Positions 15,628 to 24,102 are shown, numbered from the stretch's first letter. The stretch is DNA of 64,000 bases from Syntrophomonadaceae bacterium (GCA_012729505.1 JAAYDA010000037.1:1-64000); one strand, 5' to 3'. Made by a program: numbers and translations. Notes: generated by a model from the letters alone, not told the origin.

Positions 15628-17586
15628 TCAGGAAAGGGAGTATTTGTCCAGTTTGCGATATAGACTGCTGCGGGCGATTCCAAGTTCTTTAGCCACGCGA
15701 GTTTTATTTCCGTGGTACTTCTTGAGGTAGGTCCGAATCATGACTTCTTCCACGTTATCCATCGGCTTTGATTGAGCGCCGGCCACAAAGGAATCCTCAT
15801 CATACTGCATAATATCTGGTTCCAGGTTCTCAAATTTTAAAACAGAACCCTGAGTCAAAGTGATAGCCCGTTCAATGACATTGCTGAGTTCTCGGACATT
15901 GCCCGGCCAATTGTAGGATAATAGCTTGTTCACAGCCCGGTCTTCAATACTGTCCACATCCTTGTTTAATTTACGAGAAAATGCTTTTATGAAGTGCTCA
16001 ACCAAATCAGGAATGTCTTCCTTTCTGTTTTTCAAAGGCGGAATCTCAATCATCAGAACTCCCAGGCGATAGAAGAGGTCTGCCCGGAACTTGCCCTTTT
16101 TGACTTCCTCACTAAGATTCTTATTGGTAGCGGCAATTACTCGAACATTTACCGGTGTAAGTTCCCTGCCTCCAAGCCGTATTAGAGATCCTTCCTCTAA
16201 CACCCGTAATAATACGGCCTGAATATCCAGTGGCATTTCACCGATTTCATCGAGGAAAAGGGTCCCTTGATCTGCCAATTCAAATTTCCCCGGGTTGCCG
16301 CCTCGCCTGGCCCCGGTAAAGGCACCCTCTTCATATCCGAATAATTCGCTGGAAACCAGTTCGCGCGGCAGTGCAGCACAGTTTATGGCGAAGAATGGCT
16401 CCTGCGAACGATTGCTATTTTTATGGATTGCCTGGGCAAACATTTCCTTGCCTACCCCGCTTTCTCCCTGGAGCAGAACATTGGAGTCAGAGTAGGCGGC
16501 AACTTTGGCACGTTCAATTGCTCCGTTCAGACTCTGGCTGCCTCCGATAATATGTTCAAATCCGATTGTCGCACTTGCGCCCATTGCTCTTTTAAGCATT
16601 TGGCGGTATTGCTTCATTGCCTGCAGTATGATTACCTTGCCCAGCACTCGCCCATCACCGGCAGTCAGGGGAGTAGAGCTTACTGCTACTTTGGAGATAT
16701 CTTTGTAACGCTTTATTATAAAGGGCTCGTTCCACAACTTTTTATTATCGGCTATTCCTGATATAAAATACTCATTACCAGAAGGCAGCAGTTCTTTAAG
16801 ATGCTTACCTTTCGCAATATTATTATCAAAGCCCAGGAATTTACCGGCCAACCCATTGGCGTGAGTCACTCTCAGTTCATGATCCAGAGTCAGAATACCG
16901 TCCGAAACGGAATCCATAATAATATTTTTGTACATGTTTTCCGTTTCACTCTGCTGATAGGAATCAAATAAAATCAATTGTCGCTCAATAGAACGCGTAG
17001 CGGCAACCACCATACCCAGGGTATGATGATTAGCCAGGTTATATGGCCCTGTAATGTCCAATATTCCAAGCAGATTTTGATTGGAATCAAAAATCGGGGA
17101 AGCCGAACAAGTCGTAAAAAAAGAACCCGCGCAATAGTGTTCATAAGCGAAAACCTGAATCGGTTGACGTTCAATCAAGGCAGTTCCTATGGCGTTGGTA
17201 CCCATGATATCTTCTGTCCATTTACCCCCTTCGACGAAATTAACAGTGCTTACAAACTCCAATACATCCTCATCTCCCAGTCTTTTCAGGATATAGCCTT
17301 CCTTGTCGGTAAGAACCAATACGAAGCCGGTCCGCCGGGTGAATCTATACAGGTCCTTCATGCTGGCCATTGCTTGCTCGACCAGTATTATGTTCTCCCG
17401 TATTCTTTCCTCCAATTGGTCGGGGCTTAGGATCTTGTTGCAGTGAATTTTCATGGGATCCAGGTTCAACTGCCGACATCGCTCCCAGGAGCTGCTGATT
17501 ATGGTCGGAACATTAATTCCCTCACACTCACCATTTTTTCGGAGCGCTTTCCAGATACGTGTAATTTCGCTTCGCTCAGGGTACAT
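15628..17586 (-). CDS. Sigma-54-dependent transcriptional activator (AcoR-type)
   Basis: 652-residue enhancer-binding protein. The N-terminal part has the AcoR-like SSWERC segment and a GAF-type sensor (about 75-205), then a PAS domain (about 225-320). The AAA+ core carries Walker A GESGVGKE, the sigma-54 contact loop GAFTGA and Walker B LFLDEIGE. A Fis-type helix-turn-helix ends the protein (TRVAKELGIARSSLYRKL). The ATG at 17586 has GGAG 11 nt upstream. Its gene lies divergently beside a perfect dyad and sigma-54 promoter (17702-17849), and similar sites precede two other ligases, so these are its likely targets. The effector, perhaps an acid, aldehyde or acyl-CoA, is unknown. Confidence 0.93.
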   Translation of the reverse strand: MYPERSEITRIWKALRKNGECEGINVPTIISSSWERCRQLNLDPMKIHCNKILSPDQLEERIRENIILVEQAMASMKDLYRFTRRTGFVLVLTDKEGYILKRLGDEDVLEFVSTVNFVEGGKWTEDIMGTNAIGTALIERQPIQVFAYEHYCAGSFFTTCSASPIFDSNQNLLGILDITGPYNLANHHTLGMVVAATRSIERQLILFDSYQQSETENMYKNIIMDSVSDGILTLDHELRVTHANGLAGKFLGFDNNIAKGKHLKELLPSGNEYFISGIADNKKLWNEPFIIKRYKDISKVAVSSTPLTAGDGRVLGKVIILQAMKQYRQMLKRAMGASATIGFEHIIGGSQSLNGAIERAKVAAYSDSNVLLQGESGVGKEMFAQAIHKNSNRSQEPFFAINCAALPRELVSSELFGYEEGAFTGARRGGNPGKFELADQGTLFLDEIGEMPLDIQAVLLRVLEEGSLIRLGGRELTPVNVRVIAATNKNLSEEVKKGKFRADLFYRLGVLMIEIPPLKNRKEDIPDLVEHFIKAFSRKLNKDVDSIEDRAVNKLLSYNWPGNVRELSNVIERAITLTQGSVLKFENLEPDIMQYDEDSFVAGAQSKPMDNVEEVMIRTYLKKYHGNKTRVAKELGIARSSLYRKLDKYSLS

Positions 17587-17701
17587 CAAAACTCACTCTC
17601 CAATACATATCGATTCAGCAAGTAGTTGGATTATTTTGCTACAAGTTTAGCCCATTAGATTAGTCGTGGATAAATTCCGGACAAGATTTCGTGCTGATCA
17701 C

Positions 17702-17732
17702 CCGGTATTGTCCGGTTATCGGACAATACCGG
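17702..17732. promoter_or_regulatory. Perfect 13-bp-arm dyad, activator site
   Basis: CCGGTATTGTCCG, spacer GTTAT, then CGGACAATACCGG: a perfect inverted repeat. It contains the core TGTCC-N7-GGACA shared with 1809 and 20071 and lies about 100 bp upstream of the sigma-54 promoter, the usual enhancer distance. A further half-site, TTCCGGAC, lies at 17675-17682. Its position beside the activator gene also suits autoregulation. Confidence 0.75.
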
Positions 17733-17833
17733 TAAAATAAGCGTATCAATATCGGACGTAAAAGGCAATGATGCAGAGATCAGGTGACTCCCCGAGAAGC
17801 GGAACCATGGGTATTTGCCAGATAGTACTGGAA

Positions 17834-17849
17834 TGGCACGATTATTGCA
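17834..17849 (+). promoter_or_regulatory. Sigma-54 promoter upstream of ligase relic and 18280 ligase
   Basis: TGGCACGATTATTGCA is an exact consensus sigma-54 -24/-12 element, identical to that at 20194-20209. The nearest intact gene is the ligase at 18280, about 430 bp downstream, with a ligase fragment in between. Confidence 0.88.
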
Positions 17850-17959
17850 ATTAAGAATTTTCAGACGCTTACTAACCCGGGCTGTACAGCTGATCAAAAG
17901 GGAGGTGAGTTTTTCCTCAGCCGGGTATACGGCATGAACCCGAAAGCTGGCCGAAGATA

Positions 17960-17979
17960 TTATCTATTCATGGAATCAC
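17960..17979 (+). repeat. 20-bp direct repeat, copy 1
   Basis: TTATCTATTCATGGAATCAC, repeated exactly at 19986-20005. Here it lies downstream of the sigma-54 promoter; the second copy lies upstream of the next dyad. It suggests that the ligase region arose by tandem duplication and rearrangement. Confidence 0.7.
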
Positions 17980-18058
17980 ACGGTTTATCCATAGAGAGGA
18001 GCTGTTGAATTAATGGATTCAGAAATACTGCAAGCCATTTATTCAGTTGCATGAAGGT

Positions 18059-18226
18059 ATGGAATCCACCACAGAGGAAATTATAGCCTTCTGCCGGGAA
18101 TCATTAGCTGCTTACAAGGTGCCCAAGATAATCGAATTCAGAAAGGTATTGCCTCGAAATTCGGTAGGCAAACCCTTGCGCATAAAGCTTCGTGAAGAAG
18201 AACTTGACAAAGCCAGAATGAAATAG
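18059..18226 (+). pseudogene. C-terminal relic of an acyl-CoA ligase
   Basis: An open frame of 55 residues corresponds to the very end of an AMP-forming ligase: FCRESLAAYKVPKIIEFRKV followed by NSVGKPLRIKLREEEL. The A10-like lysine region (VGKPLR) is retained, but the adenylation domain is absent and the sequence before it does not continue the frame. It sits between a consensus sigma-54 promoter and the intact ligase at 18280, so a third ligase gene was probably lost by deletion. Confidence 0.8.
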
Positions 18227-18279
18227 AATTTTGAACAAGACTGTCATCTATAAATAATTCATAAATAGGAGGATTCACC

Positions 18280-19923
18280 ATGGATAAAATAGGTTACTAT
18301 TATCAGCTGACTTTAAAGATGTTTCTGGAGCAAGGTATGAGTTTTGCGCCGAATCAAATCATAAAGTACCGGGATCAATTGCAGTTTACCTATACTGAGC
18401 ACTACAACCGGGTTAAAAAACTATCGAATGCTCTCAAAAGCTTGGGAGTGAGACCGGGAGAAGCTGTGGGAATGCTGGATTGGGATACCCACCGCTATCT
18501 GGAGGCCCATTGGGCCATTCCTCTTTACGGAAGCCTGTTTCATACCGTCAACGTGAGAATGTCCCCGGAACAAATCAAATTCTGCATCAATCATGCTGAA
18601 GATGTGGTTCTCTTTGTTAATGAAGAGTTTATTCCCCTTCTGGAAAGCATTCAAGACGAGCTGACGACCGTCAAGACATTTGTTCTCATGACAGATACCC
18701 CGGGCCATGTGCCATCGACAACATTACCCAACACCATCGAGTATGAACAGCTGCTGAGTCAGCAATCCACAGCTTATGAATTCCCCGAAATCTCAGAAGA
18801 CACTCGGGCTACCCTGTGTTATACATCAGGAACTACTGGGAACCCGAAGGGTGTTGTATTTACCCAGCGTGACTTGGTTATGCACGCCATCTCCGTGTTG
18901 ATATCTTTTTCATGCTACCCCCAGGGCATGAATGTTCAGGCTAACCAGGTCTATATGCCGTTAACTCCCATGTTCCATGTTCAGGCTTGGACAGTTCCAT
19001 ACTTTGCTTTTATGCTGGGAAACAAATTTATTCTTCCCGGCAAATATGAACCATCTCTAATCCTTAAGTGGTTGAGCGAAGAGAAAGTAAACCATAGCCA
19101 TTGCGTGACCACGATCCTGCATATGCTGTTGTTCCATCCCGATGTGGAAAAATACGATTTAAGTCACTGGAGGGTTGATCTGGGCGGCGCCAAGCTCACC
19201 CGGCAGCTGGCAGAAAGAGCTTGGGAATTAGGCGTTTTTACTCTTTCCAGTTACGGTATGACTGAAACTTGTCCGGCCATGACCATATGCAATATTAAGC
19301 CCGAACACTACGACCTGCCCGTGGAGGATCAGATTGCCTATCGCATTAAAAGCGGCATCCCTTATACCTGGGGTCAGATTAAGGTTGTGGATGAAGACTA
19401 TAATGAAATGCCTAAAGACGGAAAATCAGTTGGCAATGTAATATTCCGATCTCCCTGGTGTACCCATGAATACTTCCACGATCCCGAAAAGACCAAGGAA
19501 TTATGGAGAAATGATTGGCTCAACACCGGGGATGTAGGTTATATGGATCTCGAAGGTTACCTGGTGATCACTGATCGCAACAAAGATGCTATAAAATCCG
19601 GCGGTGAGTGGATTTCCACCTTGACCCTTGAAGATGCCATAAGCCAGTTTCCGCCCATACTGGAATGTGCTGTTATAGGGATTCCTCATCCTCGTTGGGA
19701 TGAACGCCCCTGCGTATTTATAGCTCTCAAGCCTGGTCAAAACGCGAGTGCGGAAGACGTAAGAAATCACCTGTTGAAGTTTGCGGATGCCGGTAAGATC
19801 GAAAAATGGTGGATACCCGACTTGCCCGATGGATACGTGTTTATAGATGCAATTCCTCATAACTATATCGGCAAGATTGAAAAAGTGACTTTGCGTAAAA
19901 TGTATGCCGAGGGCAAAAAATAA
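18280..19923 (+). CDS. AMP-forming acyl-CoA synthetase (fatty-acyl-CoA ligase type)
   Basis: 547-residue ANL-superfamily enzyme that makes acyl-CoA from a fatty acid, ATP and CoA. The P-loop-like A3 motif is YTSGTTGNPKGV near residue 181; A5 is SSYGMTETCP; A7 is NTGDVGYMD; the hinge is DRNKDAIKSGGEWIS. It resembles medium/long-chain ligases of the AlkK type rather than its neighbours at 1 and 20259. Start supported by AGGAGG 8 nt upstream. The sigma-54 promoter at 17834 probably drives it across the ligase relic. Ends at a strong palindrome. Confidence 0.9.
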   Translation: MDKIGYYYQLTLKMFLEQGMSFAPNQIIKYRDQLQFTYTEHYNRVKKLSNALKSLGVRPGEAVGMLDWDTHRYLEAHWAIPLYGSLFHTVNVRMSPEQIKFCINHAEDVVLFVNEEFIPLLESIQDELTTVKTFVLMTDTPGHVPSTTLPNTIEYEQLLSQQSTAYEFPEISEDTRATLCYTSGTTGNPKGVVFTQRDLVMHAISVLISFSCYPQGMNVQANQVYMPLTPMFHVQAWTVPYFAFMLGNKFILPGKYEPSLILKWLSEEKVNHSHCVTTILHMLLFHPDVEKYDLSHWRVDLGGAKLTRQLAERAWELGVFTLSSYGMTETCPAMTICNIKPEHYDLPVEDQIAYRIKSGIPYTWGQIKVVDEDYNEMPKDGKSVGNVIFRSPWCTHEYFHDPEKTKELWRNDWLNTGDVGYMDLEGYLVITDRNKDAIKSGGEWISTLTLEDAISQFPPILECAVIGIPHPRWDERPCVFIALKPGQNASAEDVRNHLLKFADAGKIEKWWIPDLPDGYVFIDAIPHNYIGKIEKVTLRKMYAEGKK

Positions 19924-19928
19924 AAGTT

Positions 19929-19974
19929 AATCTCACTGAGCCGGGCCAGACATCAGGCCAGGCTCAGTGAGATT
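19929..19974 (+). terminator. Palindrome after the 18280 ligase
   Basis: AATCTCACTGAGCC (19929-19942) pairs perfectly with GGCTCAGTGAGATT (19961-19974), with an inner GGCC/GGCC pairing. The T-run is short (TTT), so it may act as a terminator or RNA-stabilising hairpin. Confidence 0.6.
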
Positions 19975-19985
19975 TGGCGGAGTCC

Positions 19986-20005
19986 TTATCTATTCATGGA
20001 ATCAC
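19986..20005 (+). repeat. 20-bp direct repeat, copy 2
   Basis: Exact copy of 17960-17979, lying between the terminator palindrome of the previous ligase and the dyad of the next one. Confidence 0.7.
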
Positions 20006-20070
20006 GGTTATTGAATAGATAATACCACATTATGGGTAACTTCCGGACGGGAGCACGTTCTGATCACAAC

Positions 20071-20087
20071 TGTCCCATAATTGGACA
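20071..20087. promoter_or_regulatory. Activator-binding dyad TGTCC-N7-GGACA
   Basis: TGTCC-CATAATT-GGACA, 107 bp upstream of the sigma-54 promoter at 20194. The core and spacing match 17709-17725, and a TTCCGGAC half-site lies 30 bp upstream (20041-20048), as in the 17.7-kb region. Only the 5-bp arms are conserved here. Confidence 0.68.
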
Positions 20088-20193
20088 ATTTAGAACAGAA
20101 AGTGTACCGGTATCGATACAAAGACAATGATGCGGGAGCACGGCGGATATCTCGAAAGCGGATTTAACGGGCATTCACCCAATGGCTTCTAAA

Positions 20194-20209
20194 TGGCACG
20201 ATTATTGCA
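20194..20209 (+). promoter_or_regulatory. Sigma-54 promoter of the 20259 ligase
   Basis: TGGCACGATTATTGCA, identical to the promoter at 17834 and 50 bp before the start codon. An in-frame ATG at 20193 lies inside this promoter and therefore cannot be the translation start. Confidence 0.9.
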
Positions 20210-20258
20210 ATTTAAAATCTTCAAGCAGCATTTGAGCTCTATTAAAAGGAGGCATAAT

Positions 20259-21935
20259 ATGGAATACAAAGCAATGGACAGATTCTGGGAAAACAATTAT
20301 TCGGGCCAGTGGATTAAGGAAGGTTATCTGCACGGCGGGGACCCCCTCTTCCGTCAAGTCTACAACAATTCAATGCGTTTACGGTACCGCCCGGCTTTAA
20401 ACTATTATGGCCGGATCATTACCTGGGATGAACTGAGAAATCTGATATTGAAGGCGGCCGGCGGCCTGAGAAAATTAGGGGTAAAAAAAGGTGATCGCGT
20501 CTATCTGGGCCTGGCCAACTGCCCGCAGTTCGTAATTTCCTATTATGCTGCCCATTCTCTGGGGGCGGTGATAATGTCCATATCTCCGGCTTATAAAGCC
20601 GGTGAGGTCAGTTATGTAGTAAACGACGCCCAAGTTAAGGTTATGATCATCGAAGAATCGGTAATGCCCGTGTATGAGCAGATTAAAAACAATATACCCA
20701 CGGTGGAACATGTGGTAGTGACGGCGTTAGATGAATATATCCCGGAAGATCCTTATCCTGCGTTCCCTGCTGATTTGAAGGCCGGGGGAGCTGATTATCC
20801 CGGCACCGTAGCCTGGAAAGATTTGATGGCCGCGGATCCGATCAACCAATTCGAAGATGTTAGCGGTGACGACCTGGCCTTGCTCCAATACACATCAGGC
20901 ACCACCGGACGTCCCAAAGGGGCTATGCTTACTCATAAAGGCCTGGTTAACGGGGCCTGGATCAACTCTCATATCTGTTCGCTTACGGTAGAAGATCGAT
21001 TTATTGTAGTTTTGCCGATGTTTCATATAACCGCTATGAATGATTTGCTCAACAATCCAATGTATACCGGCGGCGAATTGATTATCCTGGCCCGTTTTGA
21101 CGTGGAGGCATTTTTACAGGCGGTGGAGCGCTATAAACCCACCTATACGGTTATTGCCACTCCTATCGTAATTATGATGGCTAACCATCCTGCTTTCCCG
21201 AAATACGACATTTCCAGTATGAGAATAGTTGGTATTGGTGGTGCGGCTCTGCCGGTCAACGTAGCCAACAAGTATCAGGAACTGGGGATCAATCTCTTTG
21301 AAGGCTACGGAATGAGCGAAACTACTGCCACCACTACATCCAACACGACTGATGTCAACCTCTTTGGCAGCATCGGGATGTTATGTCCCAATATGGACAT
21401 GAGGATCGCCGATGTAAAGGATTTAAGCAGAGATGTAGAGATCGGCGAGGAGGGAGAATTGTGGGTAAGGGGGGACAGTAACGGAATCGGCTATTGGGGC
21501 AACCCGGAAGCTTCCGCGGAAACCTTCCTTCCCGGCGGTTGGGTCCGCACCGGAGATATTGTCAAGATAGATGAGAAGGGATTCCTCTATATCTGCGGCC
21601 GCCTGAAAGAGATGATCAAGGTATCCGCTTACAGCGTCTTCCCGGCAGAAGTTGAGGAATATATGTATGCCCATCCCTCCATCATGGAATGCTGCGCCAT
21701 TGGGGTGCCTCATGATACTAAAGGTGAAGAGGTCAAATTGTTTGTGGTATTAAAACCTGATTATGTGGGCAAGGTTACTGAGCAAGAACTAATCGATTGG
21801 TCCAAGGATCAAATGGCACCTTATAAATACCCTCGGATAATTGAATTCCGTGATAGCCTGCCCAAAGGGAATACCGGGAAGGTGCAGCGGAAAGACCTGG
21901 TGGAGGAGGAAAAAGCCAGACGCGCCAATGGTTAA
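20259..21935 (+). CDS. AMP-forming acyl-CoA synthetase
   Basis: 558 residues, paralogue of the ligase at 1-1601. A3 motif YTSGTTGRPKGA near residue 213, A5 EGYGMSETTA, A7 RTGDIVKID, hinge GRLKEMIKVSAYSVFPAEVE and the C-terminal catalytic lysine in PKGNTGKVQRKDL. Start at ATG 20259 because AAAGGAGG lies 8 nt upstream and the upstream in-frame ATG overlaps the sigma-54 promoter. The acid activated is unknown; the regulatory context ties it to the alcohol/aldehyde oxidation genes. Confidence 0.92.
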   Translation: MEYKAMDRFWENNYSGQWIKEGYLHGGDPLFRQVYNNSMRLRYRPALNYYGRIITWDELRNLILKAAGGLRKLGVKKGDRVYLGLANCPQFVISYYAAHSLGAVIMSISPAYKAGEVSYVVNDAQVKVMIIEESVMPVYEQIKNNIPTVEHVVVTALDEYIPEDPYPAFPADLKAGGADYPGTVAWKDLMAADPINQFEDVSGDDLALLQYTSGTTGRPKGAMLTHKGLVNGAWINSHICSLTVEDRFIVVLPMFHITAMNDLLNNPMYTGGELIILARFDVEAFLQAVERYKPTYTVIATPIVIMMANHPAFPKYDISSMRIVGIGGAALPVNVANKYQELGINLFEGYGMSETTATTTSNTTDVNLFGSIGMLCPNMDMRIADVKDLSRDVEIGEEGELWVRGDSNGIGYWGNPEASAETFLPGGWVRTGDIVKIDEKGFLYICGRLKEMIKVSAYSVFPAEVEEYMYAHPSIMECCAIGVPHDTKGEEVKLFVVLKPDYVGKVTEQELIDWSKDQMAPYKYPRIIEFRDSLPKGNTGKVQRKDLVEEEKARRANG

Positions 21936-22092
21936 CAGAGCAAATTATACTCCAAAATAATTGTTATTGTTTGAACTTCCACATCATTTCCGTCGGCAGA
22001 AAAAAAGGTGAAGGAAAGAGTCGGGCAGCCCATTAGGATACATGGGCGCAGGAGCTATTCTTCACACAAACATTATATAAAAGTCCTGGAGC

Positions 22093-22123
22093 GCAAGCAG
22101 CTGCAGTTTTTGCAGCTGCTTGC
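22093..22123 (+). terminator. Perfect hairpin between ligase and peroxiredoxin
   Basis: GCAAGCAGCTGCA (22093-22105) pairs perfectly with TGCAGCTGCTTGC (22111-22123) around loop GTTTT. It is followed by AAAATTTT rather than a pure T-run. Likely ends the ligase transcript, 157 bp after its stop codon. Confidence 0.6.
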
Positions 22124-22145
22124 AAAATTTTAAGGAGAAATTTTC

Positions 22146-22173
22146 TTGCAAATTGTTACTAAAAAAGTATAGT
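22146..22173 (+). promoter_or_regulatory. SigA-type promoter of the selenoperoxiredoxin
   Basis: TTGCAA (22146-22151), 16-bp spacer, TATAGT (22168-22173). A 15-bp inverted repeat, ATAAC-TAAAA-GTTAT (22186-22200), just downstream could be an operator; it only loosely resembles a PerR box. Confidence 0.5.
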
Positions 22174-22257
22174 TTATGCTGGCATATAACTAAAAGTTAT
22201 GGTAAATTTGTAAGCAGAGATCTGAAAATATTCCTTAATAGGAAGGAGGCTAGGTTC

Positions 22258-22971
22258 ATGGCGGAAGAGTTTAAACCAGGATGTCAGCGTCCCCCAATTG
22301 TTAAACCAGCTCCTGCGGCCGATGTAATCGAAACTTCCGTAATGAAGGAGGCGAGCAAACCTATGATAAAAGTCGGCAAACCAGCGCCGGATTTTACCGC
22401 ACCCGCATTTTTTAAAGGCAAATTTGTGAATGTATCCTTGTCAGAGTTCAAAGGTAAATGGGTAGTACTCTGTTTCTATCCGGGTGACTTCACCTTCGTC
22501 TGAGCTACGGAGGTAGCAGCGGTCGCTGCAGAATATCCGGAGTATCAGAAATTAGGTGTGGAAGTGCTTTCAATCAGCGTAGATAGTGTCTTCGTCCACA
22601 AGATGTGGAATGATCATGAGATATCCAAGATGATTGGTCATGATGTTCCTTTCATGATGTGTTCTGATCAGGATGGAGGTATAGGTAAGTCCTACGGAAT
22701 ATATGATGAAGACAGTGGGGTAGAGACCCGCGGAAGATTTATTATCGATCCTGATGGAAATGTCCAGGCCTTTGAGGTCTTGACTCCTCCGGTAGGCCGG
22801 AATGTTAAAGAAACCATGCGCCAAATTCAGGCCTTTCAGCTAGTCAGGGCTTCTGGCGGTACAGAGGCTACTCCTGCCGGTTGGAGGCCGGGTAAACAGG
22901 TATTGCAGCCAGGACCAGAGTTGGTCGGGAATATTTGGCAGGTGTGGAAGGTAGAACAAGCCTTCGATTAG
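22258..22971 (+). CDS. Selenocysteine-containing peroxiredoxin
   Basis: 237 residues when the in-frame TGA at 22501-22503 is read as selenocysteine (residue 82). The TGA falls exactly at the peroxidatic position of the AhpC/Prx family: [13 protein letters not shown], where classical members have TFVCPTE. A SECIS-like hairpin follows (22516-22529). The thioredoxin-fold features continue past the TGA ([19 protein letters not shown]). The usual resolving cysteine before PAGW is replaced: EATPAGW. Remaining cysteines are Cys9, Cys72 and Cys135. It should reduce peroxides using thioredoxin- or glutaredoxin-like partners. The ATG at 22258 has GGAAGGAGG 8 nt upstream; a second in-frame ATG at 22363 also has AAGGAGG, so a shorter form is possible. 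Confidence 0.9.
22501..22529 (+). promoter_or_regulatory. UGA selenocysteine codon with SECIS-like hairpin (Prx)
   Basis: TGA at 22501-22503 is followed after 12 nt by GCAGC-GGTC-GCTGC (22516-22529). The loop GGUC matches the apical loop of the Escherichia coli fdhF SECIS. Distance and loop suit SelB binding. Confidence 0.75.
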
Positions 22972-23003
22972 ATAGACTAAACAAATTTAAGCTTGAAATA
23001 AAT

Positions 23004-23040
23004 GAAGCTGATCAAAAACAATTTGTTTTTGATCAGCTTC
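23004..23040 (+). terminator. Long hairpin after selenoperoxiredoxin
   Basis: 18-bp perfect arms (23004-23021 with 23023-23040), extended outward by TGAAATA/TATTTCA. AT-rich, without a terminal T-run; it probably ends or stabilises the peroxiredoxin transcript. Confidence 0.55.
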
Positions 23041-23202
23041 TATATTTCAGGAAGCATGCTTTCGCCAGATAAAATTGGGAGTTAGCATTTTTCTGAAATA
23101 CGGTGGGCAGTTCTGGGAAAAATCGAGCGGGCTAATGATTATGTCCCTGCCGGCTTATATAATATAATGTAGGAGGGCAGTAAATACAGAGGGAGAATCT
23201 AC

Positions 23203-24102
23203 ATGTACGAAAATATTATCGATGTCATTGGGCATACCCCTATGGTTAGGATAAATAATTTGAATCCAAAATCTCATATTCCGCTTTACGCCAAATGGGA
23301 GGGTTATAATCCAACCGGAAGCATCAAAGACCGTATTGCCATGAAAATGATTGAACAGGCAGAAGAAAGTGGTGCATTGACTAAGGGCAAAACCATAATA
23401 GAGCCTACCTCCGGCAATACCGGTATCGGCCTGGCGATGATAGGGGCCGTAAAAGGATATATGGTTGAAATAGTCATGAGTGAAGCGGTTTCCGTTGAGC
23501 GTCGCAAGATGATCGAGGCTTTCGGTGCCAGGACTACCCTTACCGATGCTGCTCAAGGTACAGATGGGGCCATCAGGAAAGCCTGGGAACTTTGCCGCAG
23601 TTATCCTGATAAATATTTTATGCCTAATCAGTTTTCCAATGAATATAATAAGCTGGCCCATTACGAAACTACTGCCCATGAAATATGGGAGGACACCGGA
23701 GGCAAGGTTACCCATTTCGTTTCTGCTATCGGCACATCGGGAACCATTATGGGGGTAGGAATGGGTTTAAAGGCTAAAAATCCGGAGATAAAGATAGTTG
23801 AGGCTCACCCGGTTATGGGTCATTATATCCAGGGACTCAAAAATATGCAGGAGGCCATAGTACCGGGAATTTACGACCCGGAACAGATCGATGTAAGAGT
23901 TATGGTTGAATCCGAGGCTGCTTTTGCTATGGCTCGAACTATTGTGGCCCGGGAAGGCATCTTTGTGGGTATGAGCAGCGGCGCAGCTATGATTGCGGCC
24001 CTGGAATGCATTAAAGACCTGGAAGAAGGCTTTGTGGTAGTGATCTTCCCCGACCGGGGCGAAAAATATTTGAGCACCGGTTTATTCCAGCTGACCTCCT
24101 GA
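23203..24102 (+). CDS. cysK: Cysteine synthase (O-acetylserine sulfhydrylase)
   Basis: 299-residue fold-type II PLP enzyme that makes cysteine from O-acetylserine and sulfide. The PLP lysine lies in TGSIKDR near residue 43, the substrate loop is PTSGNTG, and the phosphate-binding loop GTSGTIMG is near residue 178. The C-terminal SSGAAM binds the cofactor. The ATG at 23203 has GAGGGAG upstream. Its terminator at 24122-24168 shows that it forms its own unit. CysK, CysM and cystathionine beta-synthase-like forms are hard to separate by eye; CysK is the best guess. Confidence 0.88.
   Translation: MYENIIDVIGHTPMVRINNLNPKSHIPLYAKWEGYNPTGSIKDRIAMKMIEQAEESGALTKGKTIIEPTSGNTGIGLAMIGAVKGYMVEIVMSEAVSVERRKMIEAFGARTTLTDAAQGTDGAIRKAWELCRSYPDKYFMPNQFSNEYNKLAHYETTAHEIWEDTGGKVTHFVSAIGTSGTIMGVGMGLKAKNPEIKIVEAHPVMGHYIQGLKNMQEAIVPGIYDPEQIDVRVMVESEAAFAMARTIVAREGIFVGMSSGAAMIAALECIKDLEEGFVVVIFPDRGEKYLSTGLFQLTS

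Noticed and set aside
20193-20258. N-terminal extension of the ligase starting at ATG 20193
   Set aside because: That ATG is part of the sigma-54 -24 box; the strong AAAGGAGG precedes ATG 20259 and the paralogue begins at the same residue.
22501-22503. In-frame stop in the peroxiredoxin read as a nonsense mutation
   Set aside because: It is at the peroxidatic Cys position and is followed by a SECIS-like hairpin; selenocysteine explains it better.
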